64,000 nucleotides of DNA from Pseudomonas fluorescens (GCF_902498185.1 NZ_CABVIX010000012.1:84076-148075); one strand, 5' to 3'; positions 17,642 to 28,886 are shown, counted from the first letter of the stretch. Made by a program: numbers and translations. The notes: generated from the letters alone by a model not told the origin.

Positions 17642-20515
17642 CTACCGATAGTCGCCCACCGGCACGCACGCACAAAACAGATTCCTGTCCCCATACACAT
17701 TGTCCACCCGGTTCACCGCCGGCCAGTACTTGTACTGGCGCACATGCGCGGTGGGCGCCACGCCCTGCTCGATTCCATACGGCCGCTCCCAGGGCCCCAG
17801 CACATCGGCCAGGGTATGCGGCGCATGCCTGAGCGGGTTGTCTTCTGCCGGCCAGTTGCCTTCCTGCACCTGGGCGATCTCCGCACGAATCGCCAGCATG
17901 GCCTCGACGAAACGGTCCAGCTCAGCTTTCGATTCGCTCTCGGTCGGTTCGACCATCAAGGTGCCGGGCACGGGAAACGACATGGTCGGCGCATGGAAGC
18001 CGTAGTCCATCAGGCGCTTGGCCACGTCCTCCTCGGTAATGCCGGTCTGGGCCTTGAGCGGACGCAGGTCGAGAATGCACTCGTGGGCCACACGCTGGTT
18101 GCGCCCGCGATACAGTACCGGGAAGGCGCAGGCCAGTTGGCTGGCGAGGTAGTTGGCGCTGAGGATCGCCACCTCGCTGGCGTCGGCCAGCTGCGGTCCC
18201 ATCATGGCGATGTACATCCAGCTGATGGGCAGAATGCTCGCGCTGCCCCACGGGGCGGCGCTGATCGCGGTGTTCTGCGGGTCGGGGCCGGGCACTGGGA
18301 TCACGGGATGGCTGGCGACGAAGGGCGCCAAGTGCGCGCGCACGCCAATCGGACCCATGCCCGGTCCGCCTCCGCCATGGGGAATGCAAAAGGTCTTGTG
18401 CAGGTTCATGTGCGAGACATCCGCGCCGATGTCGGCCGGCCGCGCCAGCCCGACCTGGGCGTTGAGGTTGGCGCCGTCCATGTAGACCTGGCCGCCATGC
18501 CGATGCACGACCTCGCAGATTTCGCGGATGCCTTCCTCGTAGACGCCATGGGTCGAGGGGTAGGTGACCATCAGGCATGAGAGTCGCGCGCCCGCTGCGT
18601 GAGCCTTGGCCTTGAGGTCCTCCAGGTCAACGTTGCCGTCCTCGTCGCACTCGACGATCACCACTTCCATGCCGGCCATCTGCGCCGAGGCGGGGTTGGT
18701 GCCGTGGGCCGATGACGGGATCAGGCAGAGCGTGCGTTCTGCCTGCTGGCGGCTGCGATGGTAGGCAGTGATCGCCATCAGACCGGCGTATTCACCCTGT
18801 GCGCCAGAGTTGGGCTGCATGCAGATGGCATCGAACCCGGTGATCGCGCACAACCAGGCCTCAAGCTCTTCGATCATTGCCTTGTAGCCCTGCACCTGGG
18901 CAGCCGGGGCGAAGGGATGGAGCAAGGCAAAGCCAGGCCAGGTGATGGGGATCATCTCGCTGGTGGCATTGAGCTTCATGGTGCAGGAGCCCAGCGGGAT
19001 CATCGACTGGTTCAGCGCGAGGTCCTTGTTCTCCAGCTGCTTGAGGTAGCGCAGCATCTCGGTCTCGCTGTGGTGCAGGTTGAACACGGGATGCGTCAGG
19101 AAGGACGTGGTTCTTGCCAGCTCGCCCGGGATGCCCGCGGGAAGGTCCTGCCCATCCAAGGTGTCGATGTCCAGGCCGTGGTCGGCGCCTGTGAAGATAT
19201 CGAGCAGACGCAGCACTGTGGCCTCGCTGCAGGTTTCGTCCAGGCTCACGCCAAGATGGCCGCGGCCCAGGATACGCAGGTTGATCCGCGCGGCTTCGGC
19301 GCTTTCGATGATGGCCGTCTGGCTGCCGCCGACGTCAAGGGTCAGGGTGTCGAAGAAGTGCGCATTGATACGCTTGATGCCCTTGGCTTGCAGCCCAGCC
19401 GCGAGTATCACGGTCAGCCGGTGCACGCGCTGGGCAATGCGCAAAAGCCCCTCGGGGCCATGGTAGACAGCGTAGAAACCGGCAATATTGGCCAGCAGCA
19501 CCTGGGCGGTGCAGATGTTGGAGTTGGCCTTCTCGCGGCGGATGTGCTGCTCCCGGGTCTGCAGGGCCATGCGCAGCGCGGTGTTGCCACGGGCATCGCG
19601 CGACACGCCGATGATACGCCCGGGCATGGCGCGCTTGAATTCGTCGCGGCAAGCAAAGTAGGCCGCGTGAGGCCCGCCGTAGCCCATGGGCACGCCGAAC
19701 CGCTGGGTCGAGCCCAGCACCACGTCAGCGCCCTGCTCGCCCGGGGGTGTGAGCACCACCAGGCTAAGGATGTCGGCAGCAACGCACGCCAGCGCCTGCT
19801 GGTCATGCAGTTGCTGGATCAGCGGGCGCAAGTCACGGACTTCACCCTGGGTGTCCGGGTATTGCAGCAAGGCACCAAACACCGCGTAGTCGCCCAGGTT
19901 ATCCACGGTATCGATCACCAGCTCGAATCCAAACCCTTCGGCGCGTGTCTTGAGCACCGACAACGTCTGTGGGTGACAGTGTTCGTCGGCGAAAAACGCA
20001 TTGCTCCTGCTCTTGGCCATGCGCTTGGCCAGCGCCATGGCTTCGCCAGCGGCTGTCGCTTCATCGAGCAGCGAGGCATTGGCCAGTGGCAGGCCCGTGA
20101 GGTCGATGACCATCTGCTGGAAATTGAGCAAGGCTTCCAGGCGACCCTGGGCGATCTCTGGCTGATAAGGCGTATAGGCGGTGTACCAGCCGGGGTTCTC
20201 GAGCACGTTGCGCAGGATGACCGTGGGCGGCAGGGTGCCGTGATAACCCATGCCGATCAGGCTGGTCCAGACCTGATTCCGTTGTGCATAACCGGCAAGC
20301 TTGGCCAGCGCGGCCTGTTCGTCCAGGGCGGGCGGCAGGTCCAGCGGGCGGTTGAAGCGGATGCCAGGCGGCACCGTCTGCTCGATCAGTTCGCTGCGGC
20401 TGGCAACGCCCAGTACATCGAGCATGGCCTGCTGCTCCGAGGCATCAGGCCCCAGGTGACGGCGCAGAAAAGGGTTGAGCTCTTGCAGTTGACGCAGGGG
20501 TGGCGACTGGGACAT
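17642..20515 (-). CDS. gcvP: glycine dehydrogenase (decarboxylating), P protein
   Basis: PLP-dependent decarboxylase of the glycine cleavage complex, 957 residues, single-chain form with two homologous halves. Landmarks are GMGYHGTLPPTVI near the N-terminus, the glycine-rich MQPNSGAQGEYAGL, SSAHGTNPASAQMAGM, and the Schiff-base lysine in SHMNLHKTFCIPHGGGG. It releases CO2 and passes the aminomethyl group to GcvH lipoate. It is the last gene of gcvT-gcvH-gcvP. GAGAG precedes the ATG. The C-terminus ends opposite the DUF2388 gene. Confidence 0.96.
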   Translation of the reverse strand: MSQSPPLRQLQELNPFLRRHLGPDASEQQAMLDVLGVASRSELIEQTVPPGIRFNRPLDLPPALDEQAALAKLAGYAQRNQVWTSLIGMGYHGTLPPTVILRNVLENPGWYTAYTPYQPEIAQGRLEALLNFQQMVIDLTGLPLANASLLDEATAAGEAMALAKRMAKSRSNAFFADEHCHPQTLSVLKTRAEGFGFELVIDTVDNLGDYAVFGALLQYPDTQGEVRDLRPLIQQLHDQQALACVAADILSLVVLTPPGEQGADVVLGSTQRFGVPMGYGGPHAAYFACRDEFKRAMPGRIIGVSRDARGNTALRMALQTREQHIRREKANSNICTAQVLLANIAGFYAVYHGPEGLLRIAQRVHRLTVILAAGLQAKGIKRINAHFFDTLTLDVGGSQTAIIESAEAARINLRILGRGHLGVSLDETCSEATVLRLLDIFTGADHGLDIDTLDGQDLPAGIPGELARTTSFLTHPVFNLHHSETEMLRYLKQLENKDLALNQSMIPLGSCTMKLNATSEMIPITWPGFALLHPFAPAAQVQGYKAMIEELEAWLCAITGFDAICMQPNSGAQGEYAGLMAITAYHRSRQQAERTLCLIPSSAHGTNPASAQMAGMEVVIVECDEDGNVDLEDLKAKAHAAGARLSCLMVTYPSTHGVYEEGIREICEVVHRHGGQVYMDGANLNAQVGLARPADIGADVSHMNLHKTFCIPHGGGGPGMGPIGVRAHLAPFVASHPVIPVPGPDPQNTAISAAPWGSASILPISWMYIAMMGPQLADASEVAILSANYLASQLACAFPVLYRGRNQRVAHECILDLRPLKAQTGITEEDVAKRLMDYGFHAPTMSFPVPGTLMVEPTESESKAELDRFVEAMLAIRAEIAQVQEGNWPAEDNPLRHAPHTLADVLGPWERPYGIEQGVAPTAHVRQYKYWPAVNRVDNVYGDRNLFCACVPVGDYR

Positions 20516-20593
20516 GACGACGCTCTCTTCCTGGACCAGGTCTCATGGAGACTTACAAGTCTAGGAAGGGATCGTCGTTCATGCCGGGGAAAC

Positions 20594-20977
20594 TTACTCG
20601 CCGATCGCGGCCTTGTACCCCGCGGCGTCCTTGAGGCTTTCAAGCTCGGCCAGATCGCTTGGCTTGAGCTTGAAGATCCATGCGCCATACGGGTCTTCGT
20701 TCAGCTGCTCCGGGCTGTCGGCCAGGCCGTCGTTGACCGCGATCACTTCGCCGCTTACCGGCGAGTAGATGTCGGAGGCCGCCTTTACCGACTCGACCAC
20801 GCCAGCAGCGTCGCCAGCGGCAAACACCTTGCCGACCTCTGCCAGTTCGACGAACACCACGTCACCCAGGGCTTCCTGAGCGTGGTCGCTGATACCGACA
20901 GTCACGCTGCCATCGGCTTCCCGGCGTGCCCACTCGTGGCTTTCGGCGTAACGCAGTTCGGCGGGGATATTGCTCAT
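20594..20977 (-). CDS. gcvH: glycine cleavage system H protein
   Basis: 127-residue lipoyl carrier. The lipoylated lysine lies in the motif VVESVKAASDIYSPVSGEV. It carries the aminomethyl group from GcvP to GcvT. GAGGA lies seven bases before the ATG. It is 46 bp after gcvT and 78 bp before gcvP, co-transcribed with both. Confidence 0.96.
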   Translation of the reverse strand: MSNIPAELRYAESHEWARREADGSVTVGISDHAQEALGDVVFVELAEVGKVFAAGDAAGVVESVKAASDIYSPVSGEVIAVNDGLADSPEQLNEDPYGAWIFKLKPSDLAELESLKDAAGYKAAIGE

Positions 20978-21023
20978 CGTATTGTCCTCGATTGGGTCAG
21001 CGGTTGGCCCGCCAGAAAAATGT

Positions 21024-22106
21024 TCAGATCAGAATCTTGCCATGGCGCACGAAGGTCGGCTTGACCACCCGTACCGGATACCATTTGCCGCGGATTTCCA
21101 CCTCGGCGCGGTCGCCGGTCGCCATTGGCACACGGGCCAGGGCAATGGACTTGCTCAGCGTAGGGGAGAAACTACCACTGGTGATCTCTCCTTCGCCAAT
21201 CCCGGCAACCCGTACCACCTGATGAGCACGCAGAACGCCCCGCTCTTCAAGCACCAGGCCCACCAGTTTCTCCTGCACGCCATGCTCGATTTCCGCCAGC
21301 AGGCCGCTGCGGCCGATGAAGTCGCGGTCAGCAGGCTCCCAGGCCACGCTCCAGCCCAGATTGGAGGTCAGGGGGGTGTGGGCTTCGTCGATATCCTGGC
21401 CGTACAGGTTCATACCGGCCTCAAGACGCAACGTATCGCGGGCGCCCAGGCCACTGGGGGCAATGCCTGCTCCGACCAGGTCGTTGAAGAACGCAGGCGC
21501 CTGCTCGGCGGGCATGATGATCTCCAGGCCATCTTCACCGGTGTAGCCGGTCCGGGCGATGAACCAGTCACCGTCGGCCGCGCCCTCGAAGCTGCGCAGC
21601 TCGCGCACCACTGCGGCACGGGCCGAGCTCAGCAATTCGGCGACCCTGTCGCGGGCATGCGGGCCCTGGACCGCAAGAATGGCCAGTTCTGGACGTTCCT
21701 TGATATCGACATCGAAGCCGTCGCTGTAACCCTGCAGCCATCCGAGCACCTTGTTGCGGGTGGCGGCGTTGACCACCAGGCGGAAGCCCTCGGCACAGCG
21801 GTAGACGATCATGTCGTCCACCACGCCGCCAAGCTCATTGAGCATGGTGCTGTACAGGGCCTTGCCAGCGCCGTCCAGGCGCATGACATCGTTTGCGAGC
21901 AAGCGCTGCAGCCAGGACGCAGCGGCGCTGCCATCGATATCGATAACGGTCATGTGGGAAACATCGAAGACACCGCAGTCGCTGCGCACCTGATGGTGCT
22001 CCTCGACCTGCGAGCCGTAGTGCAGGGGCATGTCCCAACCGCCAAAATCGACCATCTTGGCGCCCAGCGCCAAGTGAAGGTCATACAGAGGCGTACGCTG
22101 TCCCAT
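21024..22106 (-). CDS. gcvT: glycine cleavage system aminomethyltransferase T protein
   Basis: Folate-dependent aminomethyltransferase, 360 residues. It makes 5,10-methylene-THF and ammonia from the H-protein intermediate. Family landmarks are KMVDFGGWDMPLHYGSQ, GVFDVSHMTVIDI, the folate-site RTGYTGEDGLEI and the C-terminal barrel with EIRGKWYPVRVVKPTFVRHGK. AAGGAG lies six bases before the ATG. It is first in the gcvTHP operon. No glycine riboswitch signature was recognised in the 124-bp upstream gap, although glycine control of such operons is common. Confidence 0.95.
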   Translation of the reverse strand: MGQRTPLYDLHLALGAKMVDFGGWDMPLHYGSQVEEHHQVRSDCGVFDVSHMTVIDIDGSAAASWLQRLLANDVMRLDGAGKALYSTMLNELGGVVDDMIVYRCAEGFRLVVNAATRNKVLGWLQGYSDGFDVDIKERPELAILAVQGPHARDRVAELLSSARAAVVRELRSFEGAADGDWFIARTGYTGEDGLEIIMPAEQAPAFFNDLVGAGIAPSGLGARDTLRLEAGMNLYGQDIDEAHTPLTSNLGWSVAWEPADRDFIGRSGLLAEIEHGVQEKLVGLVLEERGVLRAHQVVRVAGIGEGEITSGSFSPTLSKSIALARVPMATGDRAEVEIRGKWYPVRVVKPTFVRHGKILI

Positions 22107-22230
22107 GGGTTTCTCCTTCCGGGCGTGGCGAAGCGGCGGCGGTCGGCAGCATGTACCGGCTACCAGGTCTTGTAGGACCCGCCGCAGCGAATGCCGCGCA
22201 TTGTAGCCGCAAGGGCGCGGACTGGCATCC

Positions 22231-23847
22231 TCACTGAATGTGACCGGGGCGCCGCGCTGAACGGCGAATCAGCCCGATGACTGGCAACAGGCCGACGAGC
22301 ACCAGGGTCAGTGCCGGCAGCGACGCCCGTGACCACTCCCCCTCACTGGTCATCTCGAACACCCGCACGGCCAGGGTATCCCAGCCAAACGGTCGCATTA
22401 GCAGCGTGGCGGGCATTTCCTTGAGAACATCGACGAACACCAGCAGCCCAGCACTCAGCGCGCCCGGCAGCAGCAACGGGAGATACACCTTGAAAAACAA
22501 CCGCGGCCCGCTGACGCCGAGGCTGCGGGACGCCTCGGGCAATGACGGCCGGATACGCTCGAGGCTGCTCTCCAAGGGGCCGTAGGCCACGGCGATGAAG
22601 CGCACCAGGTAAGCCAGCAGCAAGGCCGCCAGGCTTCCCAGCAGCAGCGGTCTGCCCGCGCCGCCGAGCCAGGTCGACAGCGGCACCACCAGCTGATTAT
22701 CGAGGTAACTGAAGGCCAGCATGATCGACACGGCCAGCACCGAGCCCGGCAGCGCATAGCCCAGGTTGGCGAGGCCCACGCCGGCGCGGATGCCCTGGGT
22801 CGGCGCCTGGCGCCGGGCGAAGGCCAGCAGCAATGCGACGCTCACGGTGATCAGCGCGGCCATGGCGCCCAGATAGAGCGTGTGCAGGATCAGGCCGGCA
22901 TAGCGCTCGTCCAGGTCAAAGCGCCCGCGTTTCCAGAACCACACCAGCAACTGCAGCATGGGGATGACGAACGCGCAGGCGAACACCAGCAGGCACCAGG
23001 TGCTGGCCGCGAAAGCCTTGATCCCGCGCAAGTGGTACAGCGCCTTGCCCCTGGGACGTTCTTGGCCGGTACGGGTCGCGCCGCGGGCCCGCCGCTCTCC
23101 GTAGAGCACCAGCATCACGACCAGCAGTAGCAGGCTGGCCAGCTGGGCCGCGCTGGACAGGCTGAAAAAGCCGTACCAGGTCTTGTAGATGGCGGTGGTG
23201 AAGGTGTCGAAGTTGAACACCGCCACCGCGCCGAAATCGGCCAGGGTTTCCATCAGGGCTAGCGCAATGCCTGCGCCAATGGCCGGGCGCGCCATGGGCA
23301 GCGCTACCCGCCAGAACGCCTGCAGCGGCGACAGGCCGAGCACCCGCGCCGCCTCCATCAGGCCCTTGCCCTGAGCCAGGAATGCGGTGCGTGCGAGCAG
23401 GTAGACGTAGGGATAGAAAACCAGCACCAGTACCGTGATCACCCCGCCGGTGGAGCGCACGCGCGGCAGTCGCATGGGGCCGAACACCTCGCGCAGCGCG
23501 CTCTGGACGGGGCCGGCGAAGTCCAGCAGGCCGACGAAGACAAACGCCAGCACATAGGCCGGGATGGCGAATGGCAGCATCAATGCCCAGTCGAGCCAGC
23601 GCCGTCCCGGAAACTCGCACAGACTGGTGAGCCAGGCCAGGCTCACCCCCAGTACCGTCACGCCGACACCGACGCCCAGCACCAGGGTCAGGGTATTGCC
23701 AAGCAGCCTGCTCATCTGGGTTTCGAGCAGGTGCGACCAGATCTGCATGTCGATCGACTGCCACGAGAGCAGCAGGACGCTCAGAGGCAGGAGCACCAGG
23801 GCGGCGATGAACAGTACCGGGGGGTACCAATGGCGGGGGTGTGACAA
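22231..23847 (-). CDS. iron(III) ABC transporter fused permease (FbpB type)
   Basis: 538-residue inner-membrane protein with about twelve spans and two EAA loops (EAARVLGLSPLQAFWRVALP and EASRSLGVSGPRLFFKVYLP). It is therefore a fusion of two permease domains, as in FbpB/SfuB ferric transporters. It follows the matching ferric-binding protein gene on the same strand, 114 bp away, across a palindromic repeat. No ATPase gene is adjacent, so the transporter must borrow an ATPase encoded elsewhere. Confidence 0.9.
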   Translation of the reverse strand: MSHPRHWYPPVLFIAALVLLPLSVLLLSWQSIDMQIWSHLLETQMSRLLGNTLTLVLGVGVGVTVLGVSLAWLTSLCEFPGRRWLDWALMLPFAIPAYVLAFVFVGLLDFAGPVQSALREVFGPMRLPRVRSTGGVITVLVLVFYPYVYLLARTAFLAQGKGLMEAARVLGLSPLQAFWRVALPMARPAIGAGIALALMETLADFGAVAVFNFDTFTTAIYKTWYGFFSLSSAAQLASLLLLVVMLVLYGERRARGATRTGQERPRGKALYHLRGIKAFAASTWCLLVFACAFVIPMLQLLVWFWKRGRFDLDERYAGLILHTLYLGAMAALITVSVALLLAFARRQAPTQGIRAGVGLANLGYALPGSVLAVSIMLAFSYLDNQLVVPLSTWLGGAGRPLLLGSLAALLLAYLVRFIAVAYGPLESSLERIRPSLPEASRSLGVSGPRLFFKVYLPLLLPGALSAGLLVFVDVLKEMPATLLMRPFGWDTLAVRVFEMTSEGEWSRASLPALTLVLVGLLPVIGLIRRSARRPGHIQ

Positions 23848-23891
23848 GAGATCATCTCGATGGGGTGCGGTGGTTTTGCAAACGCGACGCG

Positions 23892-23946
23892 ATCCTGTGG
23901 GAACAGACGGGTCCTGCGATCCCGTGGGAGCGGGCTGGTCCCACAG
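23892..23946. repeat. P. putida-type intergenic palindromic repeat (two CCTGTGGGA/CCGTGGGA units)
   Basis: Two tandem units are seen: CCTGTGGGAACAG, then CCCGTGGGAGCGGGCTGGTC with TCCCAC closing a hairpin (GTGGGA at 23924-23929, TCCCAC at 23939-23944). The wording GTGGGAGCGGGCTGGTCCCAC is the common REP-like repeat of this group. It sits between the iron-binding protein and permease genes and may set their expression ratio. Confidence 0.7.
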
Positions 23947-23961
23947 TGGGTAGATCCAGCC

Positions 23962-24963
23962 TCAATTCCAGCCGGCGCGGTCCATCAGGCGGATCGCCTC
24001 GGCCTGGCGCTTGCCGGCCACTTCCACCGGGATGCTGTCAGCCTTGAATTCACCCCATGCCGCTACTTCAGCCGAGGGTTTCACCTTCGGGTTGGCCGGG
24101 AATTCCTGGTTTATGTCGGCAAACAGCTTCTGCGCTTCTTCGCTGGTCATCCACTCGACCAGTCTGGTCGCAGCTTCGGCGTGCGGCGCATGCCTGGTCA
24201 GGCCAATGCCCGACAAATTGACATGCACGCCACGATCACCCTGGTTCGGCCAGAACAGCTTGATCGGCAGCTTGGGCTGTTCCTTGTGCAGGCGGCCGTA
24301 GTAGTAGCTGTTGACGATGCCCACGTCGCACTGCCCTGCCTCGATGGCCTGCAGCACGGCAATGTCGTCGGAGAACACGTCGGTGGACAGGTTGTTGACC
24401 CAGCCCTTGATGATCTCTTCGGTCTTCTGCCCGCCATGGGTCTCGATCAGGGTAGCGGTCAGCGACTGGTTGTAGACCTTCTTGGCGGTGCGCAGGCACA
24501 GGCGGCCTTCCCACTGTTCGTCCGCCAGCGCTTCGTAGGTGCTCAACTCTTCGGGCTTCACCCGGTCGCTGGCGTAGGCAATGGTCCGCGCCCGCAGGCT
24601 CAGCCCGGTCCACTCATGGCTCGAGGAGCGGTACTGCGGCGGGATGTTCTGGTCGATGATGGCCGACTCGATTGGCTGCAGAATACCCATGTGCTCGGCC
24701 TGCCACAGGTTGCCGGCATCGACGGTCAGCAACAGGTCGGCCGTCGCGTTCTCGCCCTCGGCCTTGATGCGCTGCATCAGCGGCGCTTCCTTGTCGGTGA
24801 TGAACTTGATCTTCACGCCGGTCTTGGCGGTGTAGGCGTCGAACACCGGCTTGATCAACTCGTCGATGCGCGAGGAATACACCACGACCTCGTCCGCCGC
24901 CTGAGCGGCTGTGCCGACCAGGGTCAGGGCCAGGGCGGCCAGTAGGTGCTTGCGTGACGACAT
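23962..24963 (-). CDS. iron(III) ABC transporter substrate-binding protein (FbpA type)
   Basis: 333 residues from the ATG at 24961-24963 (MSSRKHLLAALALTL), with GAGGA seven bases upstream. The signal peptide is cleaved near AQA-ADE. The mature N-terminus VVVYSSRIDELIKPVFDAY and the tyrosine pair in GIVNSYYYGRL are typical of ferric-ion-binding FbpA/FutA proteins, which hold Fe3+ through tyrosines. A longer frame to 25020 adds unlikely residues. An inverted repeat about 30-50 bases upstream may be the control site. Confidence 0.9.
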   Translation of the reverse strand: MSSRKHLLAALALTLVGTAAQAADEVVVYSSRIDELIKPVFDAYTAKTGVKIKFITDKEAPLMQRIKAEGENATADLLLTVDAGNLWQAEHMGILQPIESAIIDQNIPPQYRSSSHEWTGLSLRARTIAYASDRVKPEELSTYEALADEQWEGRLCLRTAKKVYNQSLTATLIETHGGQKTEEIIKGWVNNLSTDVFSDDIAVLQAIEAGQCDVGIVNSYYYGRLHKEQPKLPIKLFWPNQGDRGVHVNLSGIGLTRHAPHAEAATRLVEWMTSEEAQKLFADINQEFPANPKVKPSAEVAAWGEFKADSIPVEVAGKRQAEAIRLMDRAGWN

Positions 24964-24993
24964 GCTGCAGTCCTCGAAAGATTCGGAAGGGGC

Positions 24994-25016
24994 CAAATGG
25001 TAGTGAATCACATTTG
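24994..25016. promoter_or_regulatory. inverted repeat upstream of the iron-binding protein gene
   Basis: CAAATG (24994-24999) and CATTTG (25011-25016) are perfect arms around 11 bases containing GTGAATCAC. It lies 31-53 bp upstream of the fbpA-like start, where an operator is expected. Resemblance to the Fur consensus is only partial, so the binding protein is unassigned. Confidence 0.35.
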
Positions 25017-25068
25017 CCATCTCAAACCGATCATGGCCTGCAGAGGTTACCGGATGTTGCAGCTAGCC

Positions 25069-26286
25069 TCAGGCGCGCGCCAGGTCAGGAAGATCACCGG
25101 ACAGGCCCAGCGCCTGGCGCACGAACAGCGCCTTGGCCTCAGGCATCCGCTCGACCAGCTTGAGGCCGCTGTTGCGCAGCCAGCGCAGCGGCAGCGGATC
25201 GGCCTGGAACAACCGCTCGAAGCTTTCCATGGCGGCCATCAGGGCCAGGTTGTGCGGCATGCGCCTGCGCTCGTACCGGCTCAGTACACGCTCGTCGGCC
25301 AGACGCTCGCCCCGATCACAGGCGTGCTGTAGCTCCTCGGCGAGCACCGCGGCGTCGAGGAAGCCCAGGTTGACGCCCTGGCCCGCAAGTGGATGGATGG
25401 TATGCGCCGCGTCCCCGATCAGCGCCAGGCCTTCGGCCACGTAGCGCTTGGCATGGCGCTGGCGCAGCGGCACGCAGACGCGCGGATCAGCCTGCAGCAC
25501 GGTTCCCAGCCGCCCTTCGAACGCGCGTTCCAGCGCCTGACAGAAGCCCTGATCGTCCATCGCCATGGCCTTTTCGGCCTGCTCCGGGGTGGTCGACCAG
25601 ACGATCGAGCACCAGTCTTGCCGACCCTCGCGCAGCAACGGCAGGAAGGCCAGGGGACCGTGATCGGTGAAGCGCTGCCAGGCCGTGGCCTGGTGCGGCT
25701 CGCTGCAGCGCACGCTGGTGACGATGGCGTTGTGCAGGTAGTCCCATTCACGCGTCTGGCAACCGGTCAGCCGGCGCACTGCCGATTGCGCGCCGTCGGC
25801 GGCAATTACCAATGGCGCGCGCAGGCGGCGGCCATCGGCAAGGGTGAGCAACCATTCATCACCCGAGCGGCGCATCTGTTCAAGCCGGGCATTGGCCAGA
25901 AGGCCAACATCGCTGTCGTGCAGGCGCTCTAGCAAACTGTCCTGGATCACCCGGTTCTCGACGATATGGCCAAGCACCCGGGCATGCACGCTGGCCGCCG
26001 AGAAGTGGATCTGGCCGGTACCGCTGCCATCCCAGACGCGCATGTCAGAATAGGGGCTCACGCGCCGCTGGCTGATGCCCTGCCACGCGCCAAGCCGTTC
26101 GAGGATGCGCTGGCTGGCGGACGACAGCGCGCTGACCCGCGGTTCGAACGGCGCTTCGGGGTCGTGTGGCTTGACAGTCATCGGCCCACCGTCGAGCAAC
26201 AGGATCTCCAGGCCGCTGTGATGCAGGGCCAGGGCCAGGGCGCTGCCGACCATACCGGCACCGACAATCAGTACATCTGCGCGCAT
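25069..26286 (-). CDS. ubiI: UbiH/UbiF/VisC-family FAD-dependent hydroxylase (UbiI-like)
   Basis: Flavin monooxygenase of ubiquinone synthesis, 405 residues from the second ATG (26284-26286), which has AAGG seven bases upstream. The first ATG at 26292 is too close to that site. Motifs are the FAD Rossmann finger VLIVGAGMVGSALALAL, the DG motif VIAADGAQSAVRRL and GDAAHTIHPLAGQGVNLGF. It is last in ygfB-pepP-ubiH-ubiI, the same order as E. coli ygfB-pepP-ubiH-visC. That order supports UbiI (C5 hydroxylase), but the exact ring position is inferred. Confidence 0.88.
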   Translation of the reverse strand: MRADVLIVGAGMVGSALALALHHSGLEILLLDGGPMTVKPHDPEAPFEPRVSALSSASQRILERLGAWQGISQRRVSPYSDMRVWDGSGTGQIHFSAASVHARVLGHIVENRVIQDSLLERLHDSDVGLLANARLEQMRRSGDEWLLTLADGRRLRAPLVIAADGAQSAVRRLTGCQTREWDYLHNAIVTSVRCSEPHQATAWQRFTDHGPLAFLPLLREGRQDWCSIVWSTTPEQAEKAMAMDDQGFCQALERAFEGRLGTVLQADPRVCVPLRQRHAKRYVAEGLALIGDAAHTIHPLAGQGVNLGFLDAAVLAEELQHACDRGERLADERVLSRYERRRMPHNLALMAAMESFERLFQADPLPLRWLRNSGLKLVERMPEAKALFVRQALGLSGDLPDLARA

Positions 26287-26295
26287 TACCATGCC

Positions 26296-27530
26296 TTAGG
26301 AGTGCCTCGTTCGCGGGCTGACCCGCGCATTGGGGGATTCATCGACGTGTGGATCGGGACGGGTACCGAGCCCCATGGCCTGACGAGCGAACCAGCGCTT
26401 GGCCGGCGGCAGCAGATCCAGGCCCAGCAGGCCAAGGTTGCGCCCCGCGGCCAGCAGGGGATGGCCTGTGCCGAACAGACGGGTGACCTGGTCGGAAAAG
26501 CCGATGGTCATGGCCTGGTCGAGACGCTGACGCTGCTGATAGGCCTGCAAGGTTGCCAGGTCACCGGGCTGCAGGGGGCCAGCGAGCAAAGCGTCTGCCA
26601 GCGACTGCACATCACGCAGCGACAGGTTGAAACCCTGCCCCGCGATCGGGTGCAGGCTGTGCGCGGCATTGCCCAGCACCACCAGATTTGCCCGTACCTG
26701 CTCCTGTGACTCGATCAGGGACAACGGATAGAGGTGCCGTACGCCCACCTGGCGCAAGGCGCCCAGGCGGTAGCCGAAGACACCTTGCAGCTCTTTCAGG
26801 AAACTGCGTTCATCCAGCTCGACCAGCCGCTTGGCGTCCATCCCCTGACGGGTCCAGACCAATGCGCAGCGGTTGTCGGGCAGCGGCAGCAGGGCCATGG
26901 GGCCGTCTTCGGTGAAGCGTTCGAAGGCCTGGCCGCCGTGGGCTTCGCCTGGCGTTATGTTGGCGATCACCGCGCTCTGGTCATACGGGCGCTGGCGCAC
27001 GTGGATGCCCAATTGCTCGCGCAGGCCCGAACGGCCACCATCGGCCAGCACTGCCAGGTCGCATTCGACGAGCGTGTCGTCGTCGAGCTGCAAGCGATAG
27101 CCGCCGGCCACGGCCTGCATGGCCCTGACCTCGGCCGGGCAGCGCCAGCTCACCACCTCGGCGTCCAGGTGTTGCCATAGGCACTGGCCAAGCCAGGCGT
27201 TCTCGACTACATAGCCCAGTGCCGGCACGCCTTCTTCAACGGCTTCCAGGCGGGTCGCGCCGAAGCGGCCGCGGTCGGACACCTGGATCTGACTGATCGG
27301 CGCGGCGCGGTGGCTGATGGCCTGCCAGACAGCCAGTTGTTCGTAGATCTGGCGGGTACCGAACGACAGTGCCGAAGAGCGCGCGTCATAGCTTGGCTGA
27401 AAACTGTCACCCGGAGCGAAGGGCTCGATCAGCAGGATCTTCCAGCCACGCGCCTTGGCGCCAGCCTGCAGGGCCAGCGCCAGGCTGGCACCGACCAGGC
27501 CGCCGCCGATGATCGCCAGGTTGACCCGGC

Positions 27531-27534
<4 letters not shown>
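26296..27534 (-). CDS. ubiH: 2-octaprenyl-6-methoxyphenyl hydroxylase UbiH
   Basis: FAD-dependent ubiquinone-pathway hydroxylase, 412 residues. It has the FAD motif LAIIGGGLVGASLALAL, the DG motif LAVLADGGRSGLREQL and GNAAHSLHPIAGQGFNLSLRD. The ATG overlaps the pepP stop (27531-27534, ATGA), which gives translational coupling. The neighbouring paralogue at 25069 is the companion enzyme. Assignment as UbiH rests on position directly after pepP, as in E. coli. Confidence 0.92.
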
Positions 27535-28865
<1,331 letters not shown>

Positions 28866-28886
28866 GGGCGAAGGCCCCCCTGTCTG

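Noticed and set aside
18758..21064. Long open frame on the plus strand opposite gcvP and gcvH
   Set aside because: Histidine- and glutamine-rich antisense shadow of GC-rich coding DNA. No ribosome site or known domain, and the genes on the other strand are certain.
22107..22230. Glycine riboswitch before gcvT
   Set aside because: No tandem glycine-aptamer signature seen in the 124-bp gap.
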